Source: Pseudoneobacillus rhizosphaerae
Lineage (GTDB): Bacteria; Bacillota; Bacilli; Bacillales; Cytobacillaceae
Length of the DNA: 64,000 nucleotides
Direction of reading: 5' to 3'
Assembly: GCF_917563885.1 (NCBI RefSeq)
Contig: NZ_CAKJTG010000014.1
Span: forward strand, 43,430 to 107,429
The notes beneath the pieces were generated by a model, which saw nothing but the letters and a program-made list of their open reading frames with translations, was not told where the DNA came from and did no database searches. Of the stretch, positions 53,925 through 64,000 are shown piece after piece; position 1 is the first letter of the stretch, and each line of letters opens with the position of its first letter. Both the position numbers and the translations under genes were made by a program.

Positions 53925-54863
53925 ATGCAACCACAATTAAACTCAAATAACTCTTCTACCATTGTTCATTCGAATCAAGGATTTCGCAAATGGTGGCAGC
54001 TTACTCGTCCCCATACTTTGACAGCTGCCTTTGCTCCAGTCTTATTAGGAACTGTATTAGCCAATCAAAATCATACCATTCATATTGGACTGTTTGTAGC
54101 AATGCTAGTCGCAAGCTTACTTATTCAAGCAGCAACGAATATGTTTAATGAATATTATGATTTCAAACGTGGACTTGATAATGAGAATTCGGTTGGAATT
54201 GGAGGCACTATTGTAAGAGATGGTGTTAAACCGAAAACTGTAATGCAGTTAGCGCTCAGTTTTTATGGTATTGCTTTATTATTAGGAATTTATATTTGTA
54301 TGCTCACTAGCTGGTGGCTAGCTGCTGTTGGATTGGTTTGTATGGCAGTTGGTTATTTATATACTGGCGGACCGGTTCCAATCGCATATACACCATTTGG
54401 TGAACTTGTATCAGGATTTTTCATGGGCATGCTGATCATTCTTATTTCTTATTATATCCAAACAGGGGCAGTGGATGGCTATAGTATTTTAGTTTCTATT
54501 CCTAGCTTCATCCTAGTTGGTGCCATCATGCTTTCCAATAATATTCGTGATTTAGATGGTGATAAAGAAAACGGCAGAAAAACATTAGCAATCTTAATTG
54601 GTAGAAAAAATGCTGTTACTTTATTAGCAGGCATGTTTATTGTTTCCTACATTTGGGTATTTATTTTAATGGCTCTGCAACTGGTTTCACCTTGGTTAGC
54701 AATCATTTTAATCAGCTTACCTAAGCCTATTAACGCAACCAAAGGATTTATTGGTAAAAAGATGCCAATTGAAATGATGCCAGCCATGAAAGCAACAGCC
54801 CAAACCAACACCATATTTGGATTATTACTATCTATCGGGTTATTCTTAGGCTACATTCTTTAA
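53925..54863 (+). CDS. menA: 1,4-Dihydroxy-2-naphthoate polyprenyltransferase MenA
   Basis: MenA attaches the isoprenoid chain to DHNA in the membrane. The 312-residue protein has about eight hydrophobic segments and UbiA-family Asp-rich motifs NEYYDFKRGLD and NNIRDLDGDKENGRKT. Start at ATG 53925 with AAAAAGGGAGAG upstream; the frame opens earlier at 53859. Divergent from menF, so the quinone genes share this intergenic region. Confidence 0.95.
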   Translation: MQPQLNSNNSSTIVHSNQGFRKWWQLTRPHTLTAAFAPVLLGTVLANQNHTIHIGLFVAMLVASLLIQAATNMFNEYYDFKRGLDNENSVGIGGTIVRDGVKPKTVMQLALSFYGIALLLGIYICMLTSWWLAAVGLVCMAVGYLYTGGPVPIAYTPFGELVSGFFMGMLIILISYYIQTGAVDGYSILVSIPSFILVGAIMLSNNIRDLDGDKENGRKTLAILIGRKNAVTLLAGMFIVSYIWVFILMALQLVSPWLAIILISLPKPINATKGFIGKKMPIEMMPAMKATAQTNTIFGLLLSIGLFLGYIL

Positions 54864-54906
54864 CACTGTAAAGGATTCGGGGACAGTCCCGCTCCACTTT
54901 AAAGCA

Positions 54907-54943
54907 TAAAAGCACCGGAGTTTGTTCTCCGGTGCTTTTAGTT
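54907..54943. terminator. Bidirectional terminator between menA and glgP
   Basis: AAAAGCACCGGAG and CTCCGGTGCTTTT form a perfect 13-bp stem around TTTGTT. Confidence 0.88.
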
Positions 54944-54960
54944 TGTTTATGCTCTAATTG

Positions 54961-57366
54961 TTATAAGACGTTTGAGTTGGAACGTATACGCCAAATTTCG
55001 TTTGCATATTGCTGGATAGTTCGATCGCTTGAGAAGTGTCCAGATTTGGCGATATTTACTAGGCTTTTTTTCCACCATTCATTTTGATTCCTGTAGGCTT
55101 CGTTTACTTTACTTTGAACATCTACATACGATGAAAAATCTCTTAAAACGAAATATTGATCATTATGAGCGACCAAAGAGTCAAAAATGGCTTCAAATTC
55201 ATTCTGCTCTTCCGAAAAGAACCCATTCACAAGCTGATCTAGCACTTTACGAATTCGTCTGTCATGCTGGTAATATTCCATCGCTCTGTAACCGCCTTGT
55301 TTTTGTAGGCGTAATACATCATCGGCACTCAATCCGAAGGTAAAGATATTTTCATTACCGACCCTTTCAAAAATCTCCACATTCGCTCCATCCATCGTTC
55401 CAAGCGTAATTGCACCATTCATCATAAATTTCATGTTTCCAGTGCCTGATGCTTCCTTACTGGCAGTGGAGATCTGTTCACTCACATCTGCTGCTGGGAA
55501 AATCTCTTCTGCCAAGGATACTCGATAGTTCTCTAGGAAAATAACTCTAATATACTTAGATACCTCACTATCCTCATTTACCTTTTTAGCGACGGTATTA
55601 ATTAATTTAATTACTTTTTTCGCAAAGTAATAGCCTGGAGAAGCCTTTGCACCAAAAATAAATGTACGTGGAGTAATACTAAAGCTCGAATCTTCCTTTA
55701 TTCGATTATATAAGTGCATGATGTGTAACACATTTAGTAGCTGCCTTTTATAAGCGTGCAGTCTTTTTACTTGAATATCAAATATAGAAGTTGGGTCTAA
55801 AGCTATACCTGTTTTTGCAGTGATCGTTTCCACTAGTTTATGTTTATTTCTCTCTTTCACCTTGGACAACTGCTCTAAAAACAAGGAATCATCCTGGTAT
55901 TCCATAAGCAGCTCCAGCTTTTCTGGCTTAGCAATCCATTCATCACTAATAGCCTCAGAAATTAGACTTGCAAGCTGTGGATTCGATTTCAACAACCAAC
56001 GCCGATGAGTAATTCCATTTGTTTTATTATTAAACTTATTTGGAAAAACTTCATAAAATAATGGCATCTCCCTCTGCTTCAAAATTTCTGTATGAATTTG
56101 GGCAACACCGTTAACACTGTGTGATCCCACTAAAGCGAGATGAGCCATTTTTACTTCCTCATTTGCAATGATGGCCATATTTTCAATTCGTTTCCAATCA
56201 CCAGGATAACGTTCCCAGAGTTCATTGCAAAAACGTCTGTTAATTTCCTCAACGATTAAGTATATTCTTGGTAACAATGGCTGAAAGATTCGAATTGGCC
56301 ATCGTTCTAGAGCTTCTGATAACGTTGTATGATTTGTATAGGAAATCGTTTTTGTTGTTATCTCCCAAGCTTCGTCCCATCCATACCCCTCTTCGTCGAT
56401 GAGGAACCGCAGTAATTCAGGAATAGCTAATACAGGGTGGGTATCATTGATATGAATACTAACGTGCTCGTGAAAATGTTGAAGACTTATGTGCTGCTTA
56501 CGATAGGAGCGGACAATGGAGCGAATGCTTGCAGATACTAAAAAATATTGTTGTTTTAATCGTAAAATTTTGCCTTCATCATGAGTATCGTCTGGATACA
56601 AAAATTCTGAAACAGACTCAGTTTCACGCTTATATTTCAAAATATCTTTATGGATAGGATAAGCGGAAGGCTCGGCATTCCATAATCTAAGAGTGTTTAC
56701 TGTTTTATTTTTATACCCTACCACTGGCATATCATAAGGAACCGCAGTAATTCGTTCTGCATTTACATGATGAAACACCAATCTGCCATTTTCCATCGTG
56801 CTTTCAATATGTCCCCAAAATGGAATTTCAACTGCATGGTCTAATTTACGAACCTCCCAAACATGGCCATTTCGTAACCAATGCTCCGGTAGTTCCACTT
56901 GATATCCGTTAACAATTTTTTGTTCGAATAGACCATGTTTATACCTGATCCCACATCCATGGCCGGGTAATCCAAGAGAAGCTAATGAATCAAGAAAACA
57001 AGCGGCCAATCGACCTAGTCCGCCATTCCCTAAGGCTGCATCCGCCTCAAGCTCCTCAATAGCATCTAAAGAAATTCCAAGCTCTGTGAAGCTTTCCTCG
57101 ACAATTTTCTCAATACCTAAATTAAGTAAATTATGTTTTAACAATCGTCCTAATAGGAATTCAATCGATAAATAGTACACCTGTTTTGTCCCACTATAAC
57201 GATATTGTTCATTCGTTGATATCCAATTCTGACTAGCAAACTCTCGAACCATATTGCCCAGAGCTTGATACTGGTCCCTCTCTGAGCTATCTGCAAAAGA
57301 TTTTCCTGACATTCTCTCTACGCGGTCAATAAATTCTTGCTTAAATTGCTCATTGCTAGAAAACAT
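54961..57366 (-). CDS. glgP: Glycogen phosphorylase GlgP
   Basis: GlgP releases glucose-1-phosphate from glycogen chain ends. The start is the ATG at 57366 with GAGGAGTGAGAGTC upstream, giving 801 residues. The active-site and PLP-region signatures [13 protein letters not shown] and [15 protein letters not shown] are in the C-terminal half, and [20 protein letters not shown] is in the N-terminal half. Last gene of the operon; its start overlaps the end of glgA by 11 bases. Confidence 0.96.
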   Translation of the reverse strand: MFSSNEQFKQEFIDRVERMSGKSFADSSERDQYQALGNMVREFASQNWISTNEQYRYSGTKQVYYLSIEFLLGRLLKHNLLNLGIEKIVEESFTELGISLDAIEELEADAALGNGGLGRLAACFLDSLASLGLPGHGCGIRYKHGLFEQKIVNGYQVELPEHWLRNGHVWEVRKLDHAVEIPFWGHIESTMENGRLVFHHVNAERITAVPYDMPVVGYKNKTVNTLRLWNAEPSAYPIHKDILKYKRETESVSEFLYPDDTHDEGKILRLKQQYFLVSASIRSIVRSYRKQHISLQHFHEHVSIHINDTHPVLAIPELLRFLIDEEGYGWDEAWEITTKTISYTNHTTLSEALERWPIRIFQPLLPRIYLIVEEINRRFCNELWERYPGDWKRIENMAIIANEEVKMAHLALVGSHSVNGVAQIHTEILKQREMPLFYEVFPNKFNNKTNGITHRRWLLKSNPQLASLISEAISDEWIAKPEKLELLMEYQDDSLFLEQLSKVKERNKHKLVETITAKTGIALDPTSIFDIQVKRLHAYKRQLLNVLHIMHLYNRIKEDSSFSITPRTFIFGAKASPGYYFAKKVIKLINTVAKKVNEDSEVSKYIRVIFLENYRVSLAEEIFPAADVSEQISTASKEASGTGNMKFMMNGAITLGTMDGANVEIFERVGNENIFTFGLSADDVLRLQKQGGYRAMEYYQHDRRIRKVLDQLVNGFFSEEQNEFEAIFDSLVAHNDQYFVLRDFSSYVDVQSKVNEAYRNQNEWWKKSLVNIAKSGHFSSDRTIQQYANEIWRIRSNSNVL

Positions 57367-58807
57367 GACTCTCACTCCTCGTAATGAGCTCCGCATAAAG
57401 TTGATTATATTTAAATGCCGATTGTGCCCAGCTATAATCTTTAGACATTGCAGCATGAACAATATGCTCCCATACTTTCCTATGCTGGTAGAAGTGCATA
57501 GCTCTCCTTATCGTAAAGAGCATGTCATGCGCATTAAAATTTTGAAATGAAAATCCATTCCCTATACCGTTTTGTTCGTTATAGGCATGAACAGTATCAT
57601 TTAAGCCTCCCGTTTCCCGAACGATAGGAATTGCCCCATATTTCATTGCGATGAGCTGGCCTAATCCACATGGTTCAAACAAGGAAGGCATTAAAAATAA
57701 ATCCGCCCCTGCATAAAGTCTATGGGCTAATCCTTCGTCAAATCCTATATGAACCTTGAGTTTATCAGGAAATTCGGAACCCATTCGTTGGAAAAATTGC
57801 TCGAATTCCCAATCTCCTGTTCCTAGCACAATCATTTGAATATCTTCTTGTAATACTTCATGTAATACACATTTTACCAAATCAAGACCTTTTTGGGCCG
57901 TTAACCTAGTTATCATGACCATTAGAGGAGTATCCTCTTTTATAGATAAACCGAAATAGCCTTGAATTTCCTGTTTGCTTTTCACTTTATTTTTTAAGTT
58001 ATTCATTCCAAACGGATACTTTAAATGAGGATCCTTTACAGGGTTGTAAAACTCTTCATCAATCCCATTTAAAATGCCTATCAGGTCCTCATCTCTCATT
58101 TTTAAAAGGCCATCCAGCTTTTCACCGAAGTATGCTGTTTGGATTTCAGAGCGATAAGTAGGACTAACGGTTGTAATTTTATCAGCGGCCAAAATACCTG
58201 CTTTCATAAAATTGATATTACCAAAAAACTCTAACTGATCAGGATGATAAAAACGCTCATTTAGCCCTAATAGGTCTGTCATTATTTCCTTAGGGAATAT
58301 TCCTTGAAATTGTAAATTATGAATGGTAAATACAGTTCTTATGAATTCATACCCTTCCTTCTGATCATAATTAACTCTTAAAAGGAAAGGTATCATCGCT
58401 GTATGCCAATCATGACAATGAATTACATCTGGAAAGAAATCTAAATGAACCAAGCTTTCCAAAACGGCTTTATTAAAAAAGGAGAATCGCTCTCCATCAT
58501 CATAATAACCATAAAGACCATCACGATTAAAATAATACTCGTTATCAATAAAATAGAAGGTGATTCCATTTAGAACCAATTCTTCTATACCACAATATTG
58601 ATTCCTCCAGCCAATCTTTACTGAAAACTCTTTTATTTTCTTCATCTTATTTCGGTAAGTGGCCGAAATTTTTCCGTATTTAGGCAGCATGACTCTTACA
58701 TCTGTACCTAGGCTAAATAGTTCCTTTGGTAAAGAACCCGCCACATCGGCTAACCCTCCAGATTTAATAAATGGGACACATTCCGAAACAGTAAATAACA
58801 CCTTCAC
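57356..58807 (-). CDS. glgA: Glycogen synthase GlgA
   Basis: GlgA elongates glycogen from ADP-glucose. The 483-residue GT5 enzyme has the N-terminal ADP-glucose motif KSGGLADV (residues 16-23), [12 protein letters not shown], and the C-terminal [18 protein letters not shown]. It overlaps glgD by four bases (ATGA-type junction). Confidence 0.96.
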   Translation of the reverse strand: MKVLFTVSECVPFIKSGGLADVAGSLPKELFSLGTDVRVMLPKYGKISATYRNKMKKIKEFSVKIGWRNQYCGIEELVLNGITFYFIDNEYYFNRDGLYGYYDDGERFSFFNKAVLESLVHLDFFPDVIHCHDWHTAMIPFLLRVNYDQKEGYEFIRTVFTIHNLQFQGIFPKEIMTDLLGLNERFYHPDQLEFFGNINFMKAGILAADKITTVSPTYRSEIQTAYFGEKLDGLLKMRDEDLIGILNGIDEEFYNPVKDPHLKYPFGMNNLKNKVKSKQEIQGYFGLSIKEDTPLMVMITRLTAQKGLDLVKCVLHEVLQEDIQMIVLGTGDWEFEQFFQRMGSEFPDKLKVHIGFDEGLAHRLYAGADLFLMPSLFEPCGLGQLIAMKYGAIPIVRETGGLNDTVHAYNEQNGIGNGFSFQNFNAHDMLFTIRRAMHFYQHRKVWEHIVHAAMSKDYSWAQSAFKYNQLYAELITRSESHVF

Positions 58808-59832
58808 GATTTAATCAACGCTCCTTGTACCGTGCCTTTACGAATGACATTTGGTTTAGTTATAGACCCCGTAATAACCGTATCATCTTCTATCTTTACA
58901 TCTTTATCTAAAATAACAGAATCTAACACACAATTTTCGCCAATTTGTGATTTTTGAAGAATTATACAGTTCTTCACCGTAGTACCCTTACCTATTTTCA
59001 CACCTCGAGCAATGATGCTATTTTCAACTACACCTTCGATTTGGCAACCATTTGCAATCATTGCGTTTTGAACTGAGGAGCCCTTTAAATATCGGGTTGG
59101 AGGTTCATCTTTTACTTTTGTATAAATAGGATTATCTTTTAAAAATACTTGCTTCCAAACATTCGGTTCCAACATATTTAAATTAGTAGAATAATATTTT
59201 TCAATCGAATTTATCATAACTGCATAGCCGTTATACTCATATCGACAAATTTTCAAATTATGATTGATATCCAATACAACATCTTTCATAGTTGTGTATC
59301 CAGTTTCCTCACGATTTTTGATTAACTCAACTAAAAGTGATGTTTTTAAAATAAACATTCCTAATGATTGACCATGTTTTGAAATCTCAGTAATATCACA
59401 GCCAGATTCGATATGTGTTTTCAAAACCATTTTGTAATCCATATTAAATACAGTGTAACAATTGGTAATAAGCGAATATTTCTGTAAGCTTCTATCGAAA
59501 AAATCCATATTTTCAGCAAAATGCTGAAAACACCCAAAGCCATCGTTATTTCCATTAATATCGGAGGAAGGGAAAAAGAACAAACCATCCCTTTTTCGAT
59601 TCAAATCCCAATTCTTCCCAGAACCTAAATGATCCATCAAGGAACGATATTGGAATTTAGGAAAAATAGCGACACTTCGAATTCCCGAATTCACCATACT
59701 AGACAAAATAAAATCGATTAATCGATATCTCCCTGCAAAAGGAACGGCAGCTAGGGAGCGGTGAATTGTTAGATCCTCTAATCCCTCATGAAATGTTGTT
59801 GCATCTATAACTCCCAGCAATTGTTTATTCAT
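58804..59832 (-). CDS. glgD: GlgD, regulatory-type ADP-glucose pyrophosphorylase subunit
   Basis: The 342-residue protein resembles GlgC ([19 protein letters not shown]) but lacks the GGxGxRL nucleotide loop at the N-terminus, having [11 protein letters not shown] instead. In Firmicutes GlgD pairs with GlgC and raises its activity. A C-terminal beta-helix ([19 protein letters not shown]) is present. Start ATG 59832 is used over 59862 because [10 protein letters not shown] is the family start. Confidence 0.93.
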   Translation of the reverse strand: MNKQLLGVIDATTFHEGLEDLTIHRSLAAVPFAGRYRLIDFILSSMVNSGIRSVAIFPKFQYRSLMDHLGSGKNWDLNRKRDGLFFFPSSDINGNNDGFGCFQHFAENMDFFDRSLQKYSLITNCYTVFNMDYKMVLKTHIESGCDITEISKHGQSLGMFILKTSLLVELIKNREETGYTTMKDVVLDINHNLKICRYEYNGYAVMINSIEKYYSTNLNMLEPNVWKQVFLKDNPIYTKVKDEPPTRYLKGSSVQNAMIANGCQIEGVVENSIIARGVKIGKGTTVKNCIILQKSQIGENCVLDSVILDKDVKIEDDTVITGSITKPNVIRKGTVQGALIKS

Positions 59833-59891
59833 ATTTGTATTCCCCACCCTTTTTTCTATCATTCTATTTATTGAATCGTTTATTAGCTAAA

Positions 59892-61046
59892 TCAAAGCTT
59901 ATTTGTTAATAGCTCATTGATTAATTCTTCCGTCACTAATAAAATTTCATTGCTGGAAGGGTCTCCGCAAATAACAGCACCCTCCGGTATATGAACCTCT
60001 TCTGGTACGATAGCCTTTTCTATATAAGCATTTTTACCAATGACCGCATCAGGCATAATGACAGACTCACGAACAACTGCTCCTTTTTCTACTTTTACCC
60101 CTTGAAACAATACCGATCTCTCAATCTCTCCTTCAATTGTACATCCCTCATTTATGAGGGAATCAAATACTTCTGCACTTGGTGCTAGATATTGTGGAGG
60201 TTGATTAGGATTAACGGAATAGATTCTCCAAGTATTATCAAATAAGTTCAATTCACAATTTTCATCTAATAAGTCCATATTGGCTTCCCAAAGACTTTTA
60301 ACAGTTCCAACATCCTTCCAGTAGCCTTTAAATGGATAGGCAAACAAATTCTTCTTTTCTTTTAATAAAAGGGGAATAACATCTTTTCCAAAATCATGGC
60401 TGGAATTTGGATTTTTGTCGTCTCTTATCAAATACTCTTTTAAAACATTCCAACTGAATATATAAATTCCCATTGAAGCAAGATTATTTTTAGGATCCTC
60501 TGGCTTTTCTTCAAATTCAGTAATTCTATATTCACTATCCGTATTCATTATGCCAAATCGACTAGCCTCATCCCAAGGAACCTCAATAACGGATATCGAA
60601 ACATCTGCGCCTTTTTCAATGTGGTATTCCAACATTAGTTCATAATTCATTTTATAAATGTGATCCCCTGATAAAATTAACACATGCTCAGGTTCATATT
60701 GCTGAAGATAATTCATATTTTGATAGATAGCACTAGCAGTACCTGTGTACCATTTCACATCCGATGACTCACTGTATGGCGGAAGAACGGTTACCCCTCC
60801 ATCCATACGATCTAAATCCCATGCACTACCGATTCCTATATAGGAGTTTAAAAGTAATGGCTGATACTGCGTTAAGACCCCAACTGTGTCAATACCAGAA
60901 TTGGTACAATTACTTAAGGTAAAATCAATAATTCGGTACTTACCACCGAATGGAACTGCTGGTTTTGCAACTGTTTTCGTGAGGGAATTCAGTCTACTAC
61001 CTTTCCCCCCTGCTAGAAGCATGGCTACGCACTTTTTCTTTACCAC
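59892..61046 (-). CDS. glgC: Glucose-1-phosphate adenylyltransferase GlgC
   Basis: GlgC makes ADP-glucose, the committed step of glycogen synthesis. The best start is GTG at 61046 ([17 protein letters not shown] follows), with AAAGGAG ten bases upstream, giving 384 residues. The nucleotide loop [22 protein letters not shown] and [16 protein letters not shown] are present, plus a beta-helix C-terminal domain. The coding region overlaps the end of glgB by 50 bases in another frame. Confidence 0.95.
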   Translation of the reverse strand: MVKKKCVAMLLAGGKGSRLNSLTKTVAKPAVPFGGKYRIIDFTLSNCTNSGIDTVGVLTQYQPLLLNSYIGIGSAWDLDRMDGGVTVLPPYSESSDVKWYTGTASAIYQNMNYLQQYEPEHVLILSGDHIYKMNYELMLEYHIEKGADVSISVIEVPWDEASRFGIMNTDSEYRITEFEEKPEDPKNNLASMGIYIFSWNVLKEYLIRDDKNPNSSHDFGKDVIPLLLKEKKNLFAYPFKGYWKDVGTVKSLWEANMDLLDENCELNLFDNTWRIYSVNPNQPPQYLAPSAEVFDSLINEGCTIEGEIERSVLFQGVKVEKGAVVRESVIMPDAVIGKNAYIEKAIVPEEVHIPEGAVICGDPSSNEILLVTEELINELLTNKL

Positions 61047-62934
61047 TACCTTTTCTCTCCTTTCGTGATTTAACAGGTCGTAAAATGGATATCCCAAAAG
61101 GCGGAATATTTATTTCAATGGTGTATGGTTTACCATGAAACACCCTTTTTTCAACCTTTAATATCTTCTTATTGGTATGGCCACTACCACCAAACTGCTC
61201 TTGATCGCTATTAAAAACCTCTCGATATTTACATTCATTTGGTACTCCTACTTTATAATTTGAATACTTTTTTTCAGTGAAATTACAAACAATCAACAAA
61301 AAATCATCCGCATCGCACCCTATTCTTAAAAAGGAAAAAATAGATTGATCACTATTATTTACGTCAATCCATTCAAATCCCGTTTGCAAATGGTCTAGCT
61401 CATAAAGCGGCTTAGATCGTTTATATACCTTAATTAACTCTTTGACGTATACATTTACCTTTTCATGCATTTCAAAATCAAATAATGGCCAATCCAGTTG
61501 CTCCTTATCCTTCCACTCAACAAATTGACCAAATTCAAAGCCCATAAACAGAAGTTTTTTCCCAGGATGAGCCATCATAAATCCTAAAAGCAATCGTAAC
61601 TGAGCAAATTTTTGCCAATAATCACCTGGCATTTTATTGAGAAGCGACTTTTTACCATGTACGACTTCATCATGAGAAAAAGGCAAGACAAAATTTTCTG
61701 AGAAAGCATATAGCAATGAAAATGTAATCTTCTGATGAACTTCATTCCTATTTTGAGACGGTGTTTCCATATATTCCAAAATGTCATTCATCCAACCCAT
61801 ATTCCACTTATATTGAAATCCTAAGCCGTCATAGTCTACTGGAGTAGTCACCTGTGGCCAATCTGTTGAATCCTCAGCAATGATGATGACTGTAGGGTCA
61901 TTATCGATTAACACCTTATTTAGCTTTTTTAAAAAATCTAGGCCAAATAAATTAGGTTTTTCTTCGTTAGAATTAGGCCAAAAAATAATATTGGCAACGG
62001 CATCTAGCCGAAAGCCATCAATATGAAAGTTTTCCATCCAATACAATGCATTTGAAATTAAAAAGCTTTGAACCTCTGGTTTACCTAAATCAAAATTAGC
62101 AGTTCCCCATATATCATTTTCACGATCATTGGGATGTTCATAGCTATAAAGATGACTGCCATCAAACTGATATAATCCGTGAGCATCCTTGCAAAAATGG
62201 CCAGGTACCCAGTCTAAAATCACGCCAATACCATTTTGATGGCATTGATCAATAAAGTACTTCAATTCATGGGGTGCACCATATCGACTTGTAGGAGAAA
62301 AATAACCTGTTCCTTGATACCCCCACGAATCGTCGAGCGGATGCTCGACAAGTGGTAATAATTCAACATGAGTGAAACCGTGGTCTAAAATGTACGGAAT
62401 TAACTCATCCGCCATTTCTAAATAGGTAAGAAATTCACCATTAGCATGTTTCTTCCAGGAACCAAAATGAAGTTCATAGATAATGACAGGTTCAGAAAAG
62501 CTTAACTTCTTTTCTTTTTTCACCTGCCATTTAAAATCGCTCCATTGATAGCTATCAAGGCGATAAACCCTTGAAGCAGTATTAGGTCTTAATTCCGAAT
62601 AAAAGGCATAAGGGTCTGATTTTAGAAGGCTCATGCCATCATTGGTTACTATTTCGTACTTATATAGGCTCCCCTCTAAATTTTCAGGAAGTATTAACAT
62701 CCAAATTCCTTCTTTATTAACTCTATGAAAGGTATAATCTGTTCCATTCCAATTATTAAAATCACCGACAAGTCTGACAATTCGGGCAGACGGTGCCCAT
62801 ACGCAAAATCTTGTTACACCACGACCATTCTCACTAAAAACGTGTGCACCAAATAATTGGTAGCTATGATAAAAGGTCCCTTCATGAAACAAGTGCATTT
62901 GAAAGTCCGTGGGATACAAAGTGCTCACGACCAT
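60997..62934 (-). CDS. glgB: 1,4-alpha-glucan branching enzyme GlgB
   Basis: GlgB creates alpha-1,6 branches in glycogen. The 645-residue protein has an N-terminal CBM48-type domain ([20 protein letters not shown]), and GH13 motifs [18 protein letters not shown] (nucleophile Asp), IIAEDST (acid/base Glu) and [11 protein letters not shown]. The basic C-terminal extension ([14 protein letters not shown]) is coded by the region overlapping glgC. First gene of glgBCDAP. Confidence 0.96.
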   Translation of the reverse strand: MVVSTLYPTDFQMHLFHEGTFYHSYQLFGAHVFSENGRGVTRFCVWAPSARIVRLVGDFNNWNGTDYTFHRVNKEGIWMLILPENLEGSLYKYEIVTNDGMSLLKSDPYAFYSELRPNTASRVYRLDSYQWSDFKWQVKKEKKLSFSEPVIIYELHFGSWKKHANGEFLTYLEMADELIPYILDHGFTHVELLPLVEHPLDDSWGYQGTGYFSPTSRYGAPHELKYFIDQCHQNGIGVILDWVPGHFCKDAHGLYQFDGSHLYSYEHPNDRENDIWGTANFDLGKPEVQSFLISNALYWMENFHIDGFRLDAVANIIFWPNSNEEKPNLFGLDFLKKLNKVLIDNDPTVIIIAEDSTDWPQVTTPVDYDGLGFQYKWNMGWMNDILEYMETPSQNRNEVHQKITFSLLYAFSENFVLPFSHDEVVHGKKSLLNKMPGDYWQKFAQLRLLLGFMMAHPGKKLLFMGFEFGQFVEWKDKEQLDWPLFDFEMHEKVNVYVKELIKVYKRSKPLYELDHLQTGFEWIDVNNSDQSIFSFLRIGCDADDFLLIVCNFTEKKYSNYKVGVPNECKYREVFNSDQEQFGGSGHTNKKILKVEKRVFHGKPYTIEINIPPFGISILRPVKSRKERKGSGKEKVRSHASSRGER

Positions 62935-63152
62935 TCTACTTCCCCATCCTTAGTGAAAAAATATATTCATCTTCCATGTATTATTCTTGTTTTTGTCAGA
63001 AATTCCTAGTAATACTTTCAGACAAAAGATGCGTTCATTATTGAAATTATGAGTAAAAAAGAGTGGATTCTCTCTTCTTCGACATAAATACAAAGGTTTA
63101 TAGACAAAATAAAACAATATAAGTCAGAAAGAAATGAAGGGTGGAATTGGAA

Positions 63153-63347
63153 ATGGCTAATAAAGAAGAAGAATTTCTATTGAGACAAGCTGGTGAAGAT
63201 ACTAAAGTTCCTTTATTTGAAGCAGCAGATGGGAAAATACTAGCTACTGGAGATATGTTTCGCGGGCCTTCAACTGGGGTTTCCTCTGAGTTTGATCTCA
63301 ATAATCCAGGGAATAAACTTGCACCGAGGGAAGAGAAGTATGATTGA
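63153..63347 (+). CDS. Small hydrophilic protein, function unknown
   Basis: A 64-residue product starting MANKEEEFLLRQAGEDTKV at ATG 63153, with AAGGGTGG upstream. It is acidic, lacks hydrophobic segments, and contains LFEAADGKILATGDMFRGPS. It stands alone, divergent from glgB and followed directly by a tandem array. I do not recognise the family. Confidence 0.6.
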   Translation: MANKEEEFLLRQAGEDTKVPLFEAADGKILATGDMFRGPSTGVSSEFDLNNPGNKLAPREEKYD

Positions 63348-63389
63348 TTAGTTTGATGTAAGCCCGGAGATTTGGACTTGATAGTAAGA

Positions 63390-63730
63390 AAGCGGTAACA
63401 ATTAGAGGCTAATAGCTTCTAATTGTTACCGCTTTCGCTTTTATCTACGGTTTCAGTCACGATTAGCTTCTATTCGTTACCGTTTTCGCTCTTTTCTACT
63501 GGTTTCGGTCACGATTAGCTTCTATTCGTTACCGTTTTCGCTCTTTTCTACTGGTTTCAGTCACGATTAGCTTCTATTCGCTACCGTTTTCGCTCTTATC
63601 TACTGGTTTCAGTCACGATTAGCTTCTATTCGTTACCGTTTTCGCTCTTTTTTTCAGACAATTTTAGTAACGATTAGCTTCTATTCGTTACCTTCAACAG
63701 CAAAAAATCAAGATAGCGGTAACAATTAGG
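63390..63730. repeat. 52-bp tandem repeat array B (about 5 units) with inverted flanks
   Basis: Units starting GATTAGCTTCTATTCGTTACCG occur at 63461, 63513, 63565 and 63617 (52 bp each), with a variant first unit at about 63410 and a partial last one at 63672. The motif AGCGGTAACAATTAG, in the opposite orientation to the units, flanks the array at 63391-63405 and 63715-63729. The first flank pairs with the first unit to form a stem of about 16 bp that could also end transcription. The array sits in the 533-base gap before the tRNA genes; nothing else is visible between 63730 and 63833. Confidence 0.88.
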
Positions 63731-63833
63731 AACTTCGATGACCCTATCCGAAGCATTATTAGAAACCACATGAAGACATCATCCAGCTTTTAATTTGTAT
63801 AATATCTACAATGGAATTTAACAGAGCCAAAAC

Positions 63834-63877
63834 AAAAATAAAAAGAGCTGCGACACTATGTCTGCAGCTCTTTTTAT
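63834..63877 (-). terminator. Terminator of the tRNA (rrn-trn) operon
   Basis: Minus-strand AAAGAGCTGC and GCAGCTCTTT form a 10-bp stem extended by AGACA/TGTCG-type pairing, followed by TTATTTTTG, a few bases after tRNA-Glu. Confidence 0.85.
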
Positions 63878-63880
63878 ATA

Positions 63881-63952
63881 TGACCCCTACGGGATTCGAA
63901 CCCGTGTTACCTCCGTGAAAGGGAGGTGTCTTAACCACTTGACCAAGGGGCC
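63881..63952 (-). tRNA. tRNA-Glu (anticodon TTC)
   Basis: The 72-base minus-strand sequence begins GGCCCCTTGGTCAAGTGG, has the anticodon loop CTTTCAC between CCTCC and GGAGG (anticodon TTC), the T-loop GGTTCGAATCC, and ends AGGGGTCA. CCA is not encoded. Confidence 0.97.
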
Positions 63953-63961
63953 TAAAATTTA

Positions 63962-64000
63962 TGGCGGAGAAGGAGGGATTTGAACCCTCGCGCCGGTTAC
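63962..64000 (-). tRNA. tRNA-Ser, 3' part only (window edge)
   Basis: Minus-strand sequence ending GGGTTCAAATCCCTCCTTCT plus CCGCCA is the T-arm, acceptor strand and encoded CCA of a serine tRNA; the preceding GGCGCGA fits the long variable arm. The anticodon is outside the window. Ser-Glu at the end of the cluster matches the distal order of B. subtilis trnB. Confidence 0.85.

Noticed and set aside
38432..63730. Tandem arrays as CRISPR
   Set aside because: There are no unique spacers; unit and spacer positions repeat together at 52 bp, and no cas genes are present.
1..64000. Prophage, defence island or antibiotic gene cluster
   Set aside because: No integrase, structural phage genes, toxin-antitoxin, restriction or large synthase genes were found; almost all genes follow conserved Bacillus order.

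Overview
The window is a low-GC Firmicutes chromosome segment from a Bacillaceae member. Gene content and order follow the ytp/yto-ytm-leuS-metK-men-glg-trnB stretch of Bacillus subtilis closely: ytpP, ytoP, ytzB, ytnP, trmB, ytzH, ytmP, amyX, ytlR, thpR, pepV, ytzE, ytzG, murJ(ytgP), ytfP, cse60, ytwF, leuS, yttB, ytzC, ytqAB, ytpB, ytpA, ytoA, asnB, metK, pckA, ytmB, ytmA, ytlACD, ytkD, ytzI, luxS, ytjA, ytiB, menEBHDF, menA, glgPADCB. It ends inside a tRNA cluster (tRNA-Ser, tRNA-Glu, terminator) that matches the distal end of an rrnB-trnB-type operon. A spore gene (cse60) and strong AGGAGG ribosome sites fit an endospore former. The nrfHA genes, absent from B. subtilis 168, point to a facultative anaerobe that reduces nitrite to ammonium, as in Neobacillus/Mesobacillus-type bacilli.

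Layout: 1-13 kb, mostly minus-strand housekeeping genes (thioredoxin-like protein, aminopeptidase, lactonase, tRNA methyltransferase, kinase-fold protein, pullulanase, lipid kinase, RNA phosphodiesterase, dipeptidase). 13-21 kb, cell-wall flippase, FAD oxidoreductase, rhodanese and leuS behind a leucine T-box. 21-27 kb, acetyltransferase, cold-shock protein, MFS transporter, and the nrf cluster with two perfect FNR-type palindromes upstream. 27-38 kb, ytqAB (tRNA wobble-uridine modification), sesquarterpene and lipase genes, asnB, metK behind a SAM-I riboswitch, pckA behind a CcpN-type box, and a NERD-domain protein. 38-47 kb, a 52-bp tandem array, ytmBA, the ytlACD ABC transporter, a frameshifted ytkD, luxS, yidD, a carbonic anhydrase and an orphan zinc-binding lipoprotein gene with Zur-type boxes. 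47-55 kb, menaquinone synthesis (menF-D-H-B, menE, divergent menA). 55-63 kb, the overlapping glgBCDAP glycogen operon. 63-64 kb, a second 52-bp tandem array and the tRNA genes.

Most of the window is conserved core, and no phage, defence, CRISPR or antibiotic-synthesis locus is visible. The least explained parts are non-coding. One is a family of four ~162-bp inverted-repeat elements with 8-bp flanking duplications; two of them sit exactly against the stop codons of ytnP and luxS, and two sit between divergent genes. The other is a pair of tandem arrays of different sequence with the same 52-bp unit length. All functions are assigned by reading sequence motifs and remembered family features; no database search was run.
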